From Xanthomonas sp. SI (GTDB taxonomy: Bacteria; Pseudomonadota; Gammaproteobacteria; Xanthomonadales; Xanthomonadaceae): 64,000 nt of DNA. Positions 7,977 to 17,826 of this stretch are shown here, piece by piece. Where the stretch lies: assembly GCF_014236855.1 (NCBI RefSeq), contig NZ_CP051261.1:2418001-2482000 (forward strand), read 5' to 3'. Under the pieces are notes generated by a model. It was not told the DNA's origin and did no database searches. It worked only from the letters and a program-made list of their open reading frames with translations. Both the position numbers and the translations under genes were made by a program. How positions within the stretch are numbered: the first letter of the stretch is position 1; each line of letters begins with the position of its first letter.

Positions 7977-9910
7977 CAGGATTTCTCCGGGGAACGACGG
8001 AAGCGCCGGTCGCCGGCGGTGACGAAGCCACCCAGCGCCATCAGCGCCGCGCCGAGCCAGATCCAGCGAACGAACGGTTTGACATGCAGGCGCATCGCCC
8101 AGGCGTTGCCGCCCAGCGGTTCGCCCAGGGCGATATAGACGTCGCCGAACAGGCCGGGATGGATACCGGCCTCGCTCAGGCTCTGTCCGCCGCTGGCGTA
8201 GACGCGCTTTTCCGGATGCAGCAGCGCCAGCGGGCGGTCGTCGCGCAGCACCTGCACGTGCGCGCGTTCGGACACGTAGTTGGGGCCGCGGATTTCGTCC
8301 AGGCTCTGGAACTCGAAGCGGTAGCGGCCCATCTGCAGGCTCTGCCCCGGCGCCAGCGCCACTTCGCGTTGCTGGTCCAGCGCTTCCACCAGCAGCGCGC
8401 CGGTCAGGAACACGGCGATGCCGGCATGCGCCAGGGTCATGCCCAGCATCTCGGCGGTGAAACGGCTGCCCTTGAGCTGGAAGCGGCTCCACACGAAACG
8501 CGCGGTGCCCAGCAGCACCCAGGCCGCGCCGGCCACGCCGGCGGCGGTCTTCCACGGTCCCTGCGGCGCCAGGAAGAAACCGAGCACGCCGGCCAGCAAG
8601 GCAAGCCCGGCCCACGGCGCCAGCAGCGCCAGCGGCCGCGACGGCTGTTCGCGCTGCCAGCGGGTCAGCGGGCCGAATGGCAGCAGCGCCACCAGCGGCG
8701 CCATCAGCACCAAGAACAGGGTGCCGAAGTAGGGCGGGCCGACCGACAGCTTGCCCAGTCCCAGCGCGTCGGCCAGCAGCGGATACAGCGTGCCCAGCAG
8801 CACCATCGCGCAGGCGCAGGTCAGCAGCAGGTTGTTGGCCAGCAGCAGGGTCTCGCGCGAGGACGCGGCAAAGCGCTGGCGTTCGTCGCCGGCGCTGGCG
8901 CCGACGCGCCCGCCGCGCAGCGCGTACAGCAGCAACGCACCGCCGCACACCAGGCTCAGGAACACCAGGATGAACAGGCCGCGGCCGGGATCGGCGGCGA
9001 ACGAGTGCACGCTGGTCAGCACCCCCGAACGCACCAGGAACGTGCCCAGCAGCGACAGCGAGAATGCCGCGATCGCCAGCAGCAGCGTCCAGGCGGTGAA
9101 GCTGCCGCGCTTTTCGGTCACCGCCTGCGAATGCAGCAGCGCCGCGCCGGCCAGCCATGGCATGAAGCTGGCGTTCTCCACCGGGTCCCAGAACCACCAG
9201 CCGCCCCAGCCCAGTTCGTAGTACGCCCACCAGCTGCCCAGCGCGATGCCGATGGTCAGAAAGCCCCAGGCCACGTTGGTCCACGGCCGCGTCCAGCGCA
9301 GCCAGCGCGCATCGACATGGCCGTCGAGCAGCGCGGCGATGGCGAACGCGAACGGCACCGCGAAGCCGACGTAGCCGGCGTACAGCAGCGGCGGGTGGAT
9401 CACCAGGCCCGGGTCCTGCAGCAGCGGATTGAGGTCGCGGCCTTCCAGCGGCGCCGGCAGCAGCCGCGCGAACGGATTGGAGGTGAACAGCAGGAACGCC
9501 AGGAACCCCAGGCTGACCAGCGCCAGCGTGCCGATCACCCGCGCCACCACCGGCGCCGGCAGGCTGCGCGAGAACAGCGCCACCGCGCCGGTCCACAGCG
9601 CCAGGATCAGCGTCCACAGCAGCAGCGAGCCTTCGTGCGCGCCCCATACCGCCGAATAGCGGTAGATCAGCGGCAGCAGCGAGTTGGAATTCTCGGCCAC
9701 GTAGGCCACCGAGAAATCCTGCACCAGGAATGCATGGGTCAACACCGCGAAGGCGCCGGCGACCAGCGCCAGCTGCGCGAACGCGGCCGGCCGCGCCACC
9801 GCCATCCAGCGCGCGTCGCCGCGCTGCGCGCCGGCCAGCGGCACCGCCGCCTGCAGCAGCGCGGCGAGCAGGGCCAGGATCAGCAGGACTTGCCCGAGTT
9901 CAGGAAGCAT
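7976..9910 (-). CDS. ccmF: Heme lyase CcmF
   Basis: A 644-residue polytopic heme lyase subunit that ligates heme to apocytochrome c. It shows the WWD heme-handling motif WGGWWFWDPVENA and about 14-15 hydrophobic segments, ending with a periplasmic domain and a final helix. The start MLPELGQ at 9910 was chosen because upstream codons in frame fall in a repeat sequence with no coding character. The gap to ccmE (about 120 nt) is filled by an inverted repeat, the only large gap in the distal half of this operon. Confidence 0.96.
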   Translation of the reverse strand: MLPELGQVLLILALLAALLQAAVPLAGAQRGDARWMAVARPAAFAQLALVAGAFAVLTHAFLVQDFSVAYVAENSNSLLPLIYRYSAVWGAHEGSLLLWTLILALWTGAVALFSRSLPAPVVARVIGTLALVSLGFLAFLLFTSNPFARLLPAPLEGRDLNPLLQDPGLVIHPPLLYAGYVGFAVPFAFAIAALLDGHVDARWLRWTRPWTNVAWGFLTIGIALGSWWAYYELGWGGWWFWDPVENASFMPWLAGAALLHSQAVTEKRGSFTAWTLLLAIAAFSLSLLGTFLVRSGVLTSVHSFAADPGRGLFILVFLSLVCGGALLLYALRGGRVGASAGDERQRFAASSRETLLLANNLLLTCACAMVLLGTLYPLLADALGLGKLSVGPPYFGTLFLVLMAPLVALLPFGPLTRWQREQPSRPLALLAPWAGLALLAGVLGFFLAPQGPWKTAAGVAGAAWVLLGTARFVWSRFQLKGSRFTAEMLGMTLAHAGIAVFLTGALLVEALDQQREVALAPGQSLQMGRYRFEFQSLDEIRGPNYVSERAHVQVLRDDRPLALLHPEKRVYASGGQSLSEAGIHPGLFGDVYIALGEPLGGNAWAMRLHVKPFVRWIWLGAALMALGGFVTAGDRRFRRSPEKS

Positions 9911-9921
9911 GGGGCGTGCGC

Positions 9922-10020
9922 CGGGACGCGGGACCCGGGACTCGGGACCCGGAAAAGCCAATGCTCAGGCCGCGCGCGGTCTTGCTGTTACGCGTCCCCA
10001 GTCCCGAGTCCCGCGTCCCG
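9922..10020. repeat. Mosaic GGGACTCGGGA inverted-arm element (ccmE/ccmF)
   Basis: The left arm (9922-9952) carries repeated GGGACNCGGGA units. The right arm (9991-10020) is their inverted complement (AGTCCCGAGTCCCGCGTCCC). The core between them contains CTTGCTGTTACG, which is also present in the element at 41034-41127. It lies inside the ccm operon, so transcripts must read through it. Confidence 0.8.
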
Positions 10021-10033
10021 CAAAAAACTCCAG

Positions 10034-10486
10034 TCACCGCGCCGCCTCCGCCACATCGTGCTTGCGATGCGCACTGCCCATCTTCTCTTCCAGTTCCTTG
10101 GGCATGTAGGTCTCGTCGTGCTTGGCCAGCACGTCCTCGGCCACGAACACGCCGTCGTGCATGCGGCCGGTGGTCACCACCGCCTGGCCTTCGCGGAACA
10201 GGTCGGGCAGGATCCGGTCGTAGCTGACGGTCAGCTGCGCATCGCCGTCGGTGACCCGGAACCGCGCCAGCAGCGAACCGGGCGCGCGCTGAAATGAGCC
10301 TTTCTCGACCATGCCGCCGAGGCGGAAGCGCGCGTGCTCGGCGGTCTTGCCGGCCAGCACTTCGGCCGGGGTGTACAGGTAGGCGGTGTTGCGCTGCAGG
10401 GCCATCGCCACCAGGGTGGTGGTCAGGCCGGCGGCCAGCACCAGCACCATCAACAGCAGCAGGCGGCGCTTGCGTTGCGGGGTCAT
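10034..10486 (-). CDS. ccmE: Heme chaperone CcmE
   Basis: A 150-residue membrane-anchored OB-fold protein that carries heme covalently from CcmC to CcmF. The N-terminal anchor is at about 8-29. The heme-attachment His123 and Tyr127 lie in [10 protein letters not shown], which is the canonical motif. The start overlaps the ccmD stop (ATGA). Confidence 0.96.
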   Translation of the reverse strand: MTPQRKRRLLLLMVLVLAAGLTTTLVAMALQRNTAYLYTPAEVLAGKTAEHARFRLGGMVEKGSFQRAPGSLLARFRVTDGDAQLTVSYDRILPDLFREGQAVVTTGRMHDGVFVAEDVLAKHDETYMPKELEEKMGSAHRKHDVAEAAR

Positions 10487-10656
10487 CGGCTCAGGTCCAG
10501 CGTGGCCGGGTCGGGCTTGGGCTGCTGCTTGCGCTGCGCGCGCAGCCGCGCCGCGCGCAGGGCGCCGCGCAGCTGCAGCCGCGCCAGCACGAAGTCGGCC
10601 AGCAGCACGCCGACGAACACCGCATAGGCGCCGATCACGTAGGGCAGGTAGTTCAT
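10483..10656 (-). CDS. ccmD: Heme exporter protein CcmD
   Basis: A 57-residue single-span protein (membrane segment about 4-26, then a basic tail [12 protein letters not shown]), typical in size and charge for CcmD, which helps release holo-CcmE from the CcmABC complex. It overlaps ccmC upstream and ccmE downstream with ATGA junctions. Identity rests on size, topology and position rather than on strong sequence motifs. Confidence 0.9.
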   Translation of the reverse strand: MNYLPYVIGAYAVFVGVLLADFVLARLQLRGALRAARLRAQRKQQPKPDPATLDLSR

Positions 10657-11402
10657 CCGCGCGCCTCCGCCAGTTTCGCCACCCAGTCCTTGCCGGCCTC
10701 GCGGCGCAGGTTGTCGGCGCGCGCGCGCGCCAGCAGCGAGCCGGCGAACCAGAACTTGGTCGCCGCCACCATCAGCCACAGCGGCGGCAGCATGCTCGGG
10801 TCCATGCTCGACTGGCCGAACAGGCGGATGGTCTGGCCCTGGTGCAGCGAGTTCCACCACACCACCGAATAGCGGATCACCGGCAGCAGCACCACGCCGA
10901 CGATGGCCAGCAGCCCGGCCGCGCGCGCGGCGTTGCGGCGGTCCTCGATCGCCAGGTACAGGCCCATCACCCCGATGTACAGGAACAGCAGGATCAGTTC
11001 GGTGGTCAGGCGCGGGTCCCAGTCCCACCAGGCGCCCCACATCGGCTTGCCCCAGATGCTGCCGGTCAGCAGGGTGATCACGGTGAAGGCGGCGCCGATC
11101 GGCGCGCAGGCCATCGCCAGCACCTCGCACAGCTTGATCCGCCACACCTGCGCGATCGCCGCGTACAGCGCCATCAGCCCGAACACGAACAGGCTCATCC
11201 AGGCGCTGGGCACGTGGATGTAGAGGATGCGGAAGGCGTCGCTCTGCAGGCGGTCGGCCGGCACCACGAACAGCGCCTGCCAGATCCCCAGCCCGCCCAG
11301 CAGCAGCGCGGCCAGATAGCACCACGGCGTCCAGCGCGCGGCGAAGCGGTCGAAGGCGGGGGGCGAACCGAGTTGGTGGAACCAGCGGACGACGGAGGAC
11401 AT
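10653..11402 (-). CDS. ccmC: Heme transporter/handling protein CcmC
   Basis: A 249-residue six-span membrane protein that loads heme onto CcmE. It has the tryptophan-rich signature [13 protein letters not shown] and a conserved His in [11 protein letters not shown]. The gene is separated from the ccmB stop by 115 nt without an evident gene, and is followed by overlapping ccmD. Confidence 0.96.
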   Translation of the reverse strand: MSSVVRWFHQLGSPPAFDRFAARWTPWCYLAALLLGGLGIWQALFVVPADRLQSDAFRILYIHVPSAWMSLFVFGLMALYAAIAQVWRIKLCEVLAMACAPIGAAFTVITLLTGSIWGKPMWGAWWDWDPRLTTELILLFLYIGVMGLYLAIEDRRNAARAAGLLAIVGVVLLPVIRYSVVWWNSLHQGQTIRLFGQSSMDPSMLPPLWLMVAATKFWFAGSLLARARADNLRREAGKDWVAKLAEARG

Positions 11403-11517
11403 GCGGTCGATTCTAGCGGGCGGGGGGCTTGCTACGGTGCGGCGACAGCGGTGCGACGATGGACCTGGACAATACGATGGTACGGCCCGCGCCGCGCCGG
11501 CGCTGCGCCAAATGCGC

Positions 11518-12213
11518 TCAGCTCAACGAGATGCGGATCGCCGCCGCCGCCGCCAGCGGCGCCAGCACCAAGCCCAGCACCAGCCCGGCCGCCAGCAGCA
11601 GCAGGCCGCCGCTGGGATCCAGGCCCTGCGCCGCGGCCGCCACGCTGCCGGCGCCGAACACCAGCACCGGCACGTACAGCGGCAGCGCCAGCAGCGCGAC
11701 CAGGATCCCGGCGCGCTTCATGCTCACCGTCAGCGCCGCCACCACCGCGCCGATCAGGCTCAGCAGCGGCGTGCCCAGCGCCAACGATGCCAGCAGCACC
11801 GGCATGCGGTCATGCGGCAGGTGCAGCAATTCGCCCAGCAGCGGGGTCGCCACGATCAGCGGCAGCGCGGTGGTCAGCCAGTGCAGCAGCACCCGCACCA
11901 GCACCAGCCAGGCCAGCGGCACCGGCGCCAGCAGCCACTGTTCCAGCGAGCCGTCCTCGGCGTCGCCGCGGAAGAGGCTGTCCAGGGCCAGCAGTCCGGC
12001 CAGCAGCGCCGCCAGCCACAGCGCGGCGCCGGCGACCTCGCCGAGCAGGCGCGGCTGGTTGCCCAGCGCCAGCGCGAACAGGGCCACGATCAGCAGTGCG
12101 AACAGCGCCGGCTGCAGCGCATCGCCGCGGCGCCGCCACAGCAGGCGCAGGTCGCGCAGCAGCAGCGCGCGGGTGGCCTGCCACAACGAGGGCACCGGTG
12201 CGGCCAGGCTCAT
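11518..12213 (-). CDS. ccmB: Heme exporter permease CcmB
   Basis: A 231-residue permease with six hydrophobic segments and a conserved [17 protein letters not shown] loop (81-97), characteristic of CcmB. It forms the CcmAB ABC complex, which uses ATP to release holo-CcmE. The start overlaps the ccmA stop (ATGA). Confidence 0.95.
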   Translation of the reverse strand: MSLAAPVPSLWQATRALLLRDLRLLWRRRGDALQPALFALLIVALFALALGNQPRLLGEVAGAALWLAALLAGLLALDSLFRGDAEDGSLEQWLLAPVPLAWLVLVRVLLHWLTTALPLIVATPLLGELLHLPHDRMPVLLASLALGTPLLSLIGAVVAALTVSMKRAGILVALLALPLYVPVLVFGAGSVAAAAQGLDPSGGLLLLAAGLVLGLVLAPLAAAAAIRISLS

Positions 12214-12857
12214 GCGGCCACCCCGCTCAGGCTCAGCATGCGCGTGCGCACCGGCGGCGCGGCATAGGCGCCGTGGGTGGTGACCAGCGCCGCGCCGCCG
12301 CTGCGCAGGTGCGCGGCGATCATCCGGTTGACCAGGGTGATGCCGTCCAGGTCGAGGTTGGCGTAGGGCTCGTCGAGCAGCCACAGCGGCGCCGGCGACA
12401 GCCATACCCGGGCCAGCGCCAGGCGCTTCTTCTGCCCGGCCGACAGCTGCCGCACCAGGGTGTCCTCGTAGCCGGCCAGGCCGACGATGGCCAGCGCGCT
12501 GCCCGGCATCTGCTTGGCGCGGCGGCCCTGCAGGCCGCACAGGTAGTGCAGGTTCTCCAGGGTGCTCAGGTCCGCCTTCAGCGCGCCCAGGTGGCCCAGG
12601 TAGGCCATGTAGCGCGCGCGGTCGCCGCGGCGCACCGGGCGGCCGTCGATCTCGATGCGCCCGGCCTCGGCGCGCAGCAGCCCGACCAGCACCCGCAGCA
12701 GGGTGGTCTTGCCGGCGCCGTTGTCGCCCTGCACCAGCAGCGCCTCGCCCGCATCCAGATGGAAGTCCAGCGGGCCGAACACGGCGGCGTCGTCGCGGGC
12801 GAAGGTGAGCCCGTGCGCGGCCAGCAGCGGCGGCGGGGAATGCAACGGATCGGTCAT
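12210..12857 (-). CDS. ccmA: Heme exporter ATP-binding protein CcmA
   Basis: A 215-residue ABC ATPase with Walker [10 protein letters not shown], the degenerate signature [14 protein letters not shown] and Walker B LWLLDEP. It is the first gene of the leftward ccm operon. The start at 12857 was preferred to an ATG 57 codons upstream, because the region before it lacks family similarity and would run into the divergent promoter region. Confidence 0.94.
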   Translation of the reverse strand: MTDPLHSPPPLLAAHGLTFARDDAAVFGPLDFHLDAGEALLVQGDNGAGKTTLLRVLVGLLRAEAGRIEIDGRPVRRGDRARYMAYLGHLGALKADLSTLENLHYLCGLQGRRAKQMPGSALAIVGLAGYEDTLVRQLSAGQKKRLALARVWLSPAPLWLLDEPYANLDLDGITLVNRMIAAHLRSGGAALVTTHGAYAAPPVRTRMLSLSGVAA

Positions 12858-13075
12858 CGGCGGAGTGCCGCACCGGGACGGGCGCGGCGGCAGGCGGTGG
12901 GTGCGGGAGGCGCGCATTGTATCGGCATGCGGCCACCCGGCGCGGGCGCCGCCGCGGCGACTGCGGTGCCGGCACAGCGGGCCGCGCGAAGAACGCTGTT
13001 TTGCGCGGCGGCGACGCATCGCCGGCAAGCGGCTTTGCGTACACTCGACGCTTTCCCGCTCCCGTACCCGGACGC
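12858..13075. other. Divergent intergenic region ccmA / aminotransferase
   Basis: 218 nt between two divergent genes. It should hold the promoter of the nine-gene ccm operon and that of the aminotransferase gene. I see no convincing -35/-10 pair, operator palindrome or small gene in it. Confidence 0.4.
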
Positions 13076-14224
13076 ATGCACCCGCAGACCAAGCTGCCCA
13101 AGGTGGGCACCACCATCTTCACCGTGATGTCGCAACTGGCCGCCGAGCACGGTGCGGTCAACCTGGGCCAGGGCTTTCCCGACTTCGCCGCGCCGGCGCG
13201 GCTGATCGACACGCTCGCCCAGGCGATGCGCGACGGCCACAACCAGTATCCGCCGATGACCGGGGTGCCGGTGCTGCGCCAGGCGATCGCCGGCAAGGCG
13301 TTGCGCTGCTACGGCGCGCAGGTCGATCCGGACACCGAAGTGACCGTGACCAGCGGCGCCACCGAGGCGCTGTTCAACGCCATCCATGCGGTGGTGCGGC
13401 CGGGCGAGGAAGTGATCGTGCTGGATCCGGCCTACGACAGCTACGAGCCGGCGATCGAGCTGGCCGGCGCGCGCGCGGTGCACGTGCCGCTGGACCCGCA
13501 GAGCTTCGCGGTGGACTGGGAGCGGGTACGCGCGGCGATCACCCCGCACACCCGGCTGCTGATCCTCAACAGCCCGCACAACCCGTCCGGCGCGATGCTC
13601 GGCGCCGACGACCTGCAGGCGGTCGCCGAGCTGCTGCGCGGCAGCGACATCTTCCTGATCTCCGACGAGGTCTACGAACACATCGTGTTCGACGGCCGCC
13701 GCCACGAATCGGTGCTGCGCTGGCCGGAACTGCGCGAACGCGCCTTCGTCGTCTCCAGCTTCGGCAAGACCTACCACTGCACCGGCTGGAAGATCGGCTA
13801 CGCGATCGCGCCGCCGGCGCTGAGCGCCGAATTCCGCAAGGTCCACCAGTACAACACCTTCACCAGCTTCGGCCCGGCCCAGTACGCCTTCGCTGCGATG
13901 ATTCGCGACGAGCCCGAACACGACGAACAGCTCGGCGCGTTCTACCAGGCCAAGCGCGACCGCTTCCGCGAACAATTGCTGACCACCCGGCTGAAGCCGT
14001 TGCCGGTGCCGGGCGGCTACTTCCAGCTGGTCGACTATTCGGCCATCAGCGACCTGCCCGACACCGAGTTCGTGAAGTGGCTGACCATCGAGAAGGGCGT
14101 GGCCGCGATCCCGCTGTCGCCGTTCTACCAGACCCCGCCGCCTGGCCAGCGCCTGGCCCGGCTGTGCTTCGCCAAGAACGAAGCGACGCTGGATGCGGCG
14201 ATCGAGCGGTTGCAGCGGCTCTGA
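13076..14224 (+). CDS. Methionine/glutamine-type aminotransferase
   Basis: A 382-residue fold-type I PLP aminotransferase (class I/II). The PLP lysine is Lys231 in [16 protein letters not shown]. Other marks are NLGQGFPDF near the N-terminus, NSPHNPSG and [12 protein letters not shown]. The sequence most resembles the YbdL/MtnE group, which transaminates 2-oxo-4-methylthiobutanoate using glutamine. The next gene encodes an omega-amidase, which fits glutamine as the donor. The start MHPQTKLPK at 13076 agrees with the family. Kynurenine/glutamine aminotransferase activity is the main alternative. Confidence 0.85.
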   Translation: MHPQTKLPKVGTTIFTVMSQLAAEHGAVNLGQGFPDFAAPARLIDTLAQAMRDGHNQYPPMTGVPVLRQAIAGKALRCYGAQVDPDTEVTVTSGATEALFNAIHAVVRPGEEVIVLDPAYDSYEPAIELAGARAVHVPLDPQSFAVDWERVRAAITPHTRLLILNSPHNPSGAMLGADDLQAVAELLRGSDIFLISDEVYEHIVFDGRRHESVLRWPELRERAFVVSSFGKTYHCTGWKIGYAIAPPALSAEFRKVHQYNTFTSFGPAQYAFAAMIRDEPEHDEQLGAFYQAKRDRFREQLLTTRLKPLPVPGGYFQLVDYSAISDLPDTEFVKWLTIEKGVAAIPLSPFYQTPPPGQRLARLCFAKNEATLDAAIERLQRL

Positions 14225-14233
14225 CGAGCCGCC

Positions 14234-14361
14234 GGGATTGGGGAGTCGGGATTGGGGATTCGCAGAAGCGGAGAGTCCGCTGATAAATCCAGCCCTCCGA
14301 TCCCCAATCGAGTTCCGAATCCCGCTTTTGCCAATCCCGAATCCCCAATCCCAAATCCCGG
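14234..14361. repeat. Mosaic GGGATTGGGGA inverted-arm element
   Basis: The left arm (from 14234) is made of GGGATTGGGGAGTCGGGATT units. The right arm (about 14326-14361) is the inverted form (CCAATCCCGAATCCCCAATC). It fills the gap between the aminotransferase and omega-amidase genes and ends 7 nt before the omega-amidase ATG, so that gene has no ordinary Shine-Dalgarno. Confidence 0.8.
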
Positions 14362-14368
14362 CCCCACC

Positions 14369-15199
14369 ATGACCGACCTCCGCATCTCCCTGATCCAAGG
14401 CGACACCCGCTGGCACGATCCGGCCGGCAATCGCGCGCACTACGCCGAGCTGCTGGCGCCGTTGGCCGGTGCCACCGATCTGGTGATCCTGCCGGAGACC
14501 TTCACCAGCGGTTTCTCCAACGAGGCGCTGGACCAGGCCGAGGGCATGGACGGGCCGACCGTGGCCTGGATCCGCGAGCAGGCGGCGCGGCTGGGGGCGG
14601 CGGTGACCGGCAGCGTGCAGTTGCGTTTGCCTGGCGAGGACGGCGTCGCGAAGGTGTTCAACCGCCTGCTGTGGGCCACGCCCGACGGCGCGCTGCAGCA
14701 CTACGACAAGCGCCACCTGTTCCGCTACGCCAACGAGCACCAGCGCTATGCCGCCGGGCGCGAGCGGCTGTGCGTGGAGTGGAAGGGCTGGCGGATCAAT
14801 CCGCAGGTCTGCTACGACCTGCGCTTCCCGGTGTTCTGCCGCAACCGCTACGACGTCGAGCGTCCCGGCCAGCTGGATTTCGACCTGCAACTCTTCGTCG
14901 CCAACTGGCCGTCGGCGCGCGCCTACCCGTGGCGCACCCTGCTGCGCGCGCGCGCGATCGAGAACCTGTGCTTCGTGGCCGCGGTCAACCGGGTGGGCGA
15001 GGACGGCAACGGCCTGCACTATGCCGGAGACAGCGCGGTGATCGACTTCCTCGGCCAGCCGCAGCTGGAGATCCGCGAGCGCGAGCAGGTGGTCACGACC
15101 ACGATCTCGGCGGCGGCGCTGGCCGCGCACCGCGCGCGCTTCCCGGCGATGCTCGACGCCGACGCCTTCACCCTCGGCGCGGCCAACGCCGATCGCTGA
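14369..15199 (+). CDS. Omega-amidase (nitrilase family, YafV type)
   Basis: A 276-residue nitrilase-superfamily hydrolase with the catalytic triad Glu43 (LPETF), Lys114 (YDKRHLF) and Cys148 (QVCYDLRFP). The subgroup hydrolyses alpha-ketoglutaramate, the keto product of glutamine transamination, to 2-oxoglutarate and ammonia. The neighbour upstream is a glutamine-compatible aminotransferase, so the pair probably drives methionine salvage transamination forward. Family and triad are clear; the exact substrate is inferred from context. Confidence 0.88.
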   Translation: MTDLRISLIQGDTRWHDPAGNRAHYAELLAPLAGATDLVILPETFTSGFSNEALDQAEGMDGPTVAWIREQAARLGAAVTGSVQLRLPGEDGVAKVFNRLLWATPDGALQHYDKRHLFRYANEHQRYAAGRERLCVEWKGWRINPQVCYDLRFPVFCRNRYDVERPGQLDFDLQLFVANWPSARAYPWRTLLRARAIENLCFVAAVNRVGEDGNGLHYAGDSAVIDFLGQPQLEIREREQVVTTTISAAALAAHRARFPAMLDADAFTLGAANADR

Positions 15200-15287
15200 A
15201 CGGCGCCGTGCCGTGCCGCGATCGCTGACGCCGTCTTGCATGGCGCGCTGCTAGGCTCGGCGCGTTTCCCATCCACGGAGCGTCGCC

Positions 15288-15725
15288 ATGCACAACAAAC
15301 TGTTGACCACCGCCGCGCTGCTCGCCGGCATCGCCTTCATGCCGCAGGCGCATGCCGCCGGCAACATCGATTGCCAGCTGCGCTTCAATCTTTCGGGCTG
15401 GTCGGTGTTCTACAAGACCGCCAGCGGCACCGGCACCATCACCTGCGACAACGGCTCCAAGATCCCGGTCAAGATCAGCGCCAAGGGCGGCGGCCTGAGC
15501 GTGGGCAAGTCGAAGATCGTCGACGGCCGCGGTCGGTTCACCGGCGCCTACACGCTCAACGACCTGTTCGGCACCTACGCCACCGCCGAGGCGCATGCCG
15601 GCGCGGACAAGTCCTCCGACGCGCAGGTCATGACCAAGGGCGATATCTCGCTGGCCCTGGCCGGCACCGGCAAGGGCTGGGACCTGGGCGTGGCGGTCGG
15701 CGGTTTCACCATCGAGCGGCGCTGA
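15288..15725 (+). CDS. Exported protein of unknown function
   Basis: A 145-residue protein with a clear signal peptide (cleavage near QAHA/AG, residue 23-24). The mature part is small, glycine-rich and predicted beta-rich, with two cysteines (CQLRF and ITCDNG) that could form a disulfide. I do not recognise a family. A GGAG Shine-Dalgarno sits about 10 nt before the ATG. It stands alone between the omega-amidase gene and a convergent lipoprotein gene. Confidence 0.75.
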   Translation: MHNKLLTTAALLAGIAFMPQAHAAGNIDCQLRFNLSGWSVFYKTASGTGTITCDNGSKIPVKISAKGGGLSVGKSKIVDGRGRFTGAYTLNDLFGTYATAEAHAGADKSSDAQVMTKGDISLALAGTGKGWDLGVAVGGFTIERR

Positions 15726-15806
15726 GCCGCGCGGCGCCGTCTGCGATCGCAGCGGCGCCAGGGCGCTGCGGCTTCCCGCAGGAGGCCGCGGCGCCGGCAG
15801 GTCCGC

Positions 15807-16499
15807 TCACTGCTGAGCGAACACCCAGGCCAACTGGCCGCGCACCGGTTCCTTGGTGGCCAGGGCCTGCTTGTACAGCGTACGCGCGGCCCAGCACGCG
15901 TCTTCGTCGCTGGCCTGCGCCATCTGCGGCAGCACCTTCAGCAGGCGCTGCTGCTGGTCGGAGGGCAGGGCGGTGATCAGGGTGGTCATCGCCGCCTGCA
16001 CAGCGTCCGGCGCCACGGTCTGCGGCGGCGTGTTGCTCAACTGCGCGTCGGTCGCCTTGAGCGAAATCTCGAACCATTGATCGATCTGCGCCGGCGGCAG
16101 CGTCTCCAGCCCCTGCAGCATCGCCGCGCTCATCGCCTGCGCATCGTTCGGGTTGCCGCCGCGGGCCAGCAGCGCACACTTGGGCACGTCCACTTTTTCG
16201 CTGACCGCGGCGAGGATTTCCAGGCGCTGTTCCAGCGTGGCATGGTCCAGCCGGGTGATGCCCTTCTGCGCCAGCTCGAAGCCGGCACGCTGCGCCTGCG
16301 CCTTGTCGCCCTGCTTGAGCAGCGCCACGTAGCGCGGGTCGTTGACCAGCTTGCGCAGCATGCGGTCGAACGGCTCGTGCAGCGGCGAACTCTTGGGATA
16401 GGGGTTCTGCGCGGCGGCGACTTCTTCCTGCACTTTCTTGCACGCGCCCAGGCTCAGCACGGCGGCGATCAACAGGGGCAGCAGTATCTTCCGTGACAT
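15807..16499 (-). CDS. Putative lipoprotein of unknown function
   Basis: A 230-residue protein with a lipoprotein signal (LSLGAC, lipidated Cys20), then a helical, charged mature part with further cysteines (KCALLARGG, DACWAARTLY). No catalytic motif is visible. It is divergent from the next exported protein gene, so the two may share a regulatory region (16500-16754). Confidence 0.75.
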   Translation of the reverse strand: MSRKILLPLLIAAVLSLGACKKVQEEVAAAQNPYPKSSPLHEPFDRMLRKLVNDPRYVALLKQGDKAQAQRAGFELAQKGITRLDHATLEQRLEILAAVSEKVDVPKCALLARGGNPNDAQAMSAAMLQGLETLPPAQIDQWFEISLKATDAQLSNTPPQTVAPDAVQAAMTTLITALPSDQQQRLLKVLPQMAQASDEDACWAARTLYKQALATKEPVRGQLAWVFAQQ

Positions 16500-16754
16500 G
16501 GAATCTCCCGATCGGTAGGCGCGCCGCCGCGGAAGTGGGCAGCGCAGGATGCGCAGGATATCGGCTTCCCCGCCTTCGCGCATCGGCGCCTCGGGAGTGC
16601 GGCCATGCGCGGATGCCGTAGCGGACCTGCGCGCCATGTCCACCTGCGCAGATGCAGACCGGTCGAACGCTTGTTGCGCAGGCAGTCGCTTGCCATGGCA
16701 AGATCGCCACCGACATCCGGCGTATGCGCATGCTGCAGGCAGGAGAGGCGATCG

Positions 16755-17381
16755 ATGGGCAGGATCTGGCTGGTGATTGTGTTCATGGCGCTGCTGTCGG
16801 CGCGCGAGGCGTCTGCGGCCGGGCAGGGCATGCAAGCCTGCGAGATCGACAGACCCGGGCTGCTGGCCCTGGATCGGCAACAGTTCGATCAGGACGTGCG
16901 CGGTGCCGGCGGCGGTTGGCGCGCCGTGGCGGCGCGTCCCGGCTGCGAAACCGCCGCGGCCGATCTGATCCGCGACTACAGGAAGGCGCATCCCGACGAC
17001 CCCAGCCTTCTCTATTGGCATGAAGGACAACTGCGCGCGTTCGCCGGCGACTATCCCGCCGCGATGGCGCTGATGCAGGCGTCCAAGAAGCCCGCGCCGC
17101 AGGACCCTACCGGATGGAATCCCTACGTCGATGCGACGATGGCCTTCCTCGCCCACGACAAGCAGGGCCTGGCGGCGGCAAAGAAGACGCTGGACGCGCT
17201 GCCGCCGGCACCGGACCTGCCGCCGTTGAAGGACGGCGTCATCGAGCTGCCGATGCAGGACGGGCAAGTGATCAAGATGCGCTGGCCGCCGAACGCGGAC
17301 GTCGTCGAAGGGCTGGCGCGGTGCATGGAAAAATCCTACGTCGTGGCCTACAGCCAGGAATGCCGGCCCGGCTCGCCTTAG
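16755..17381 (+). CDS. Exported protein of unknown function
   Basis: A 208-residue protein with a signal peptide (cleavage near ASA/AG, residue 21-22) and four cysteines in the mature chain. The central part (WHEGQLRAFAGDYPAAMALM) looks like a TPR-type helix pair. I recognise no enzymatic family. The start was fixed at 16755 by AGGAGAGG, 6 nt upstream, and by the signal peptide. Confidence 0.72.
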   Translation: MGRIWLVIVFMALLSAREASAAGQGMQACEIDRPGLLALDRQQFDQDVRGAGGGWRAVAARPGCETAAADLIRDYRKAHPDDPSLLYWHEGQLRAFAGDYPAAMALMQASKKPAPQDPTGWNPYVDATMAFLAHDKQGLAAAKKTLDALPPAPDLPPLKDGVIELPMQDGQVIKMRWPPNADVVEGLARCMEKSYVVAYSQECRPGSP

Positions 17382-17751
17382 CGCGCGACATCCAGCAACG
17401 AGCGGATCGCGCCACGCTTGCATTGCATGGGGCGAAGCCAGCAAGGGAACCACGTGTTGTCCGTGCCGGAGCGCTGATACGGCAGCGCGCATGCGCAACA
17501 GCGGCACTGATGGTCGGGCCTGTCCGGCCGCCAGCCGACACCGCGCGGCGTGATGACCCGATCGCCAGTCGGACGCTGCGAGGCAGTGCCGGCTGGCGAC
17601 CCGGCGGATCCAGCGACTCACTCGTGAAGCGACGACACGCCCTGGCTGGTGGTACCGCGGCGCGCGTCTGCGTGCCGGCAGCGCTTGCTCCATCTGCCGC
17701 TGGCCGCCTTGGCTACTGAGATCTGCAGCGCCTGCCGCCTCTGCGCCCAGC
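17382..17751. other. Intergenic region without a supportable gene
   Basis: 370 nt between convergent genes, up to the rluB terminator. Frames are open here only as a consequence of high GC. None has a start with a ribosome site or a recognisable protein. No repeat of the REP or GGGATT families was seen. Confidence 0.4.
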
Positions 17752-17781
17752 AAAAAGGGCGCCGCATGCGCAGGCGCCCTT
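17752..17781 (-). terminator. Rho-independent terminator of scpA-scpB-rluB
   Basis: On the minus strand, AAGGGCGCC and GGCGCCCTT form a 9-bp stem around a 9-nt loop, directly followed by a run of T. It lies about 45 nt beyond the rluB stop and is one of the clearest intrinsic terminators in the window. Confidence 0.85.
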
Positions 17782-17826
17782 GGTCTTGGCTGCTGCGGCC
17801 GGCAACGGGTGCCGGCCGCGTGGTGC

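Noticed and set aside
11403..11517. Possible small gene in the 115-nt gap between ccmB and ccmC
   Set aside because: No frame with a ribosome site, and the ccm gene set is already complete.
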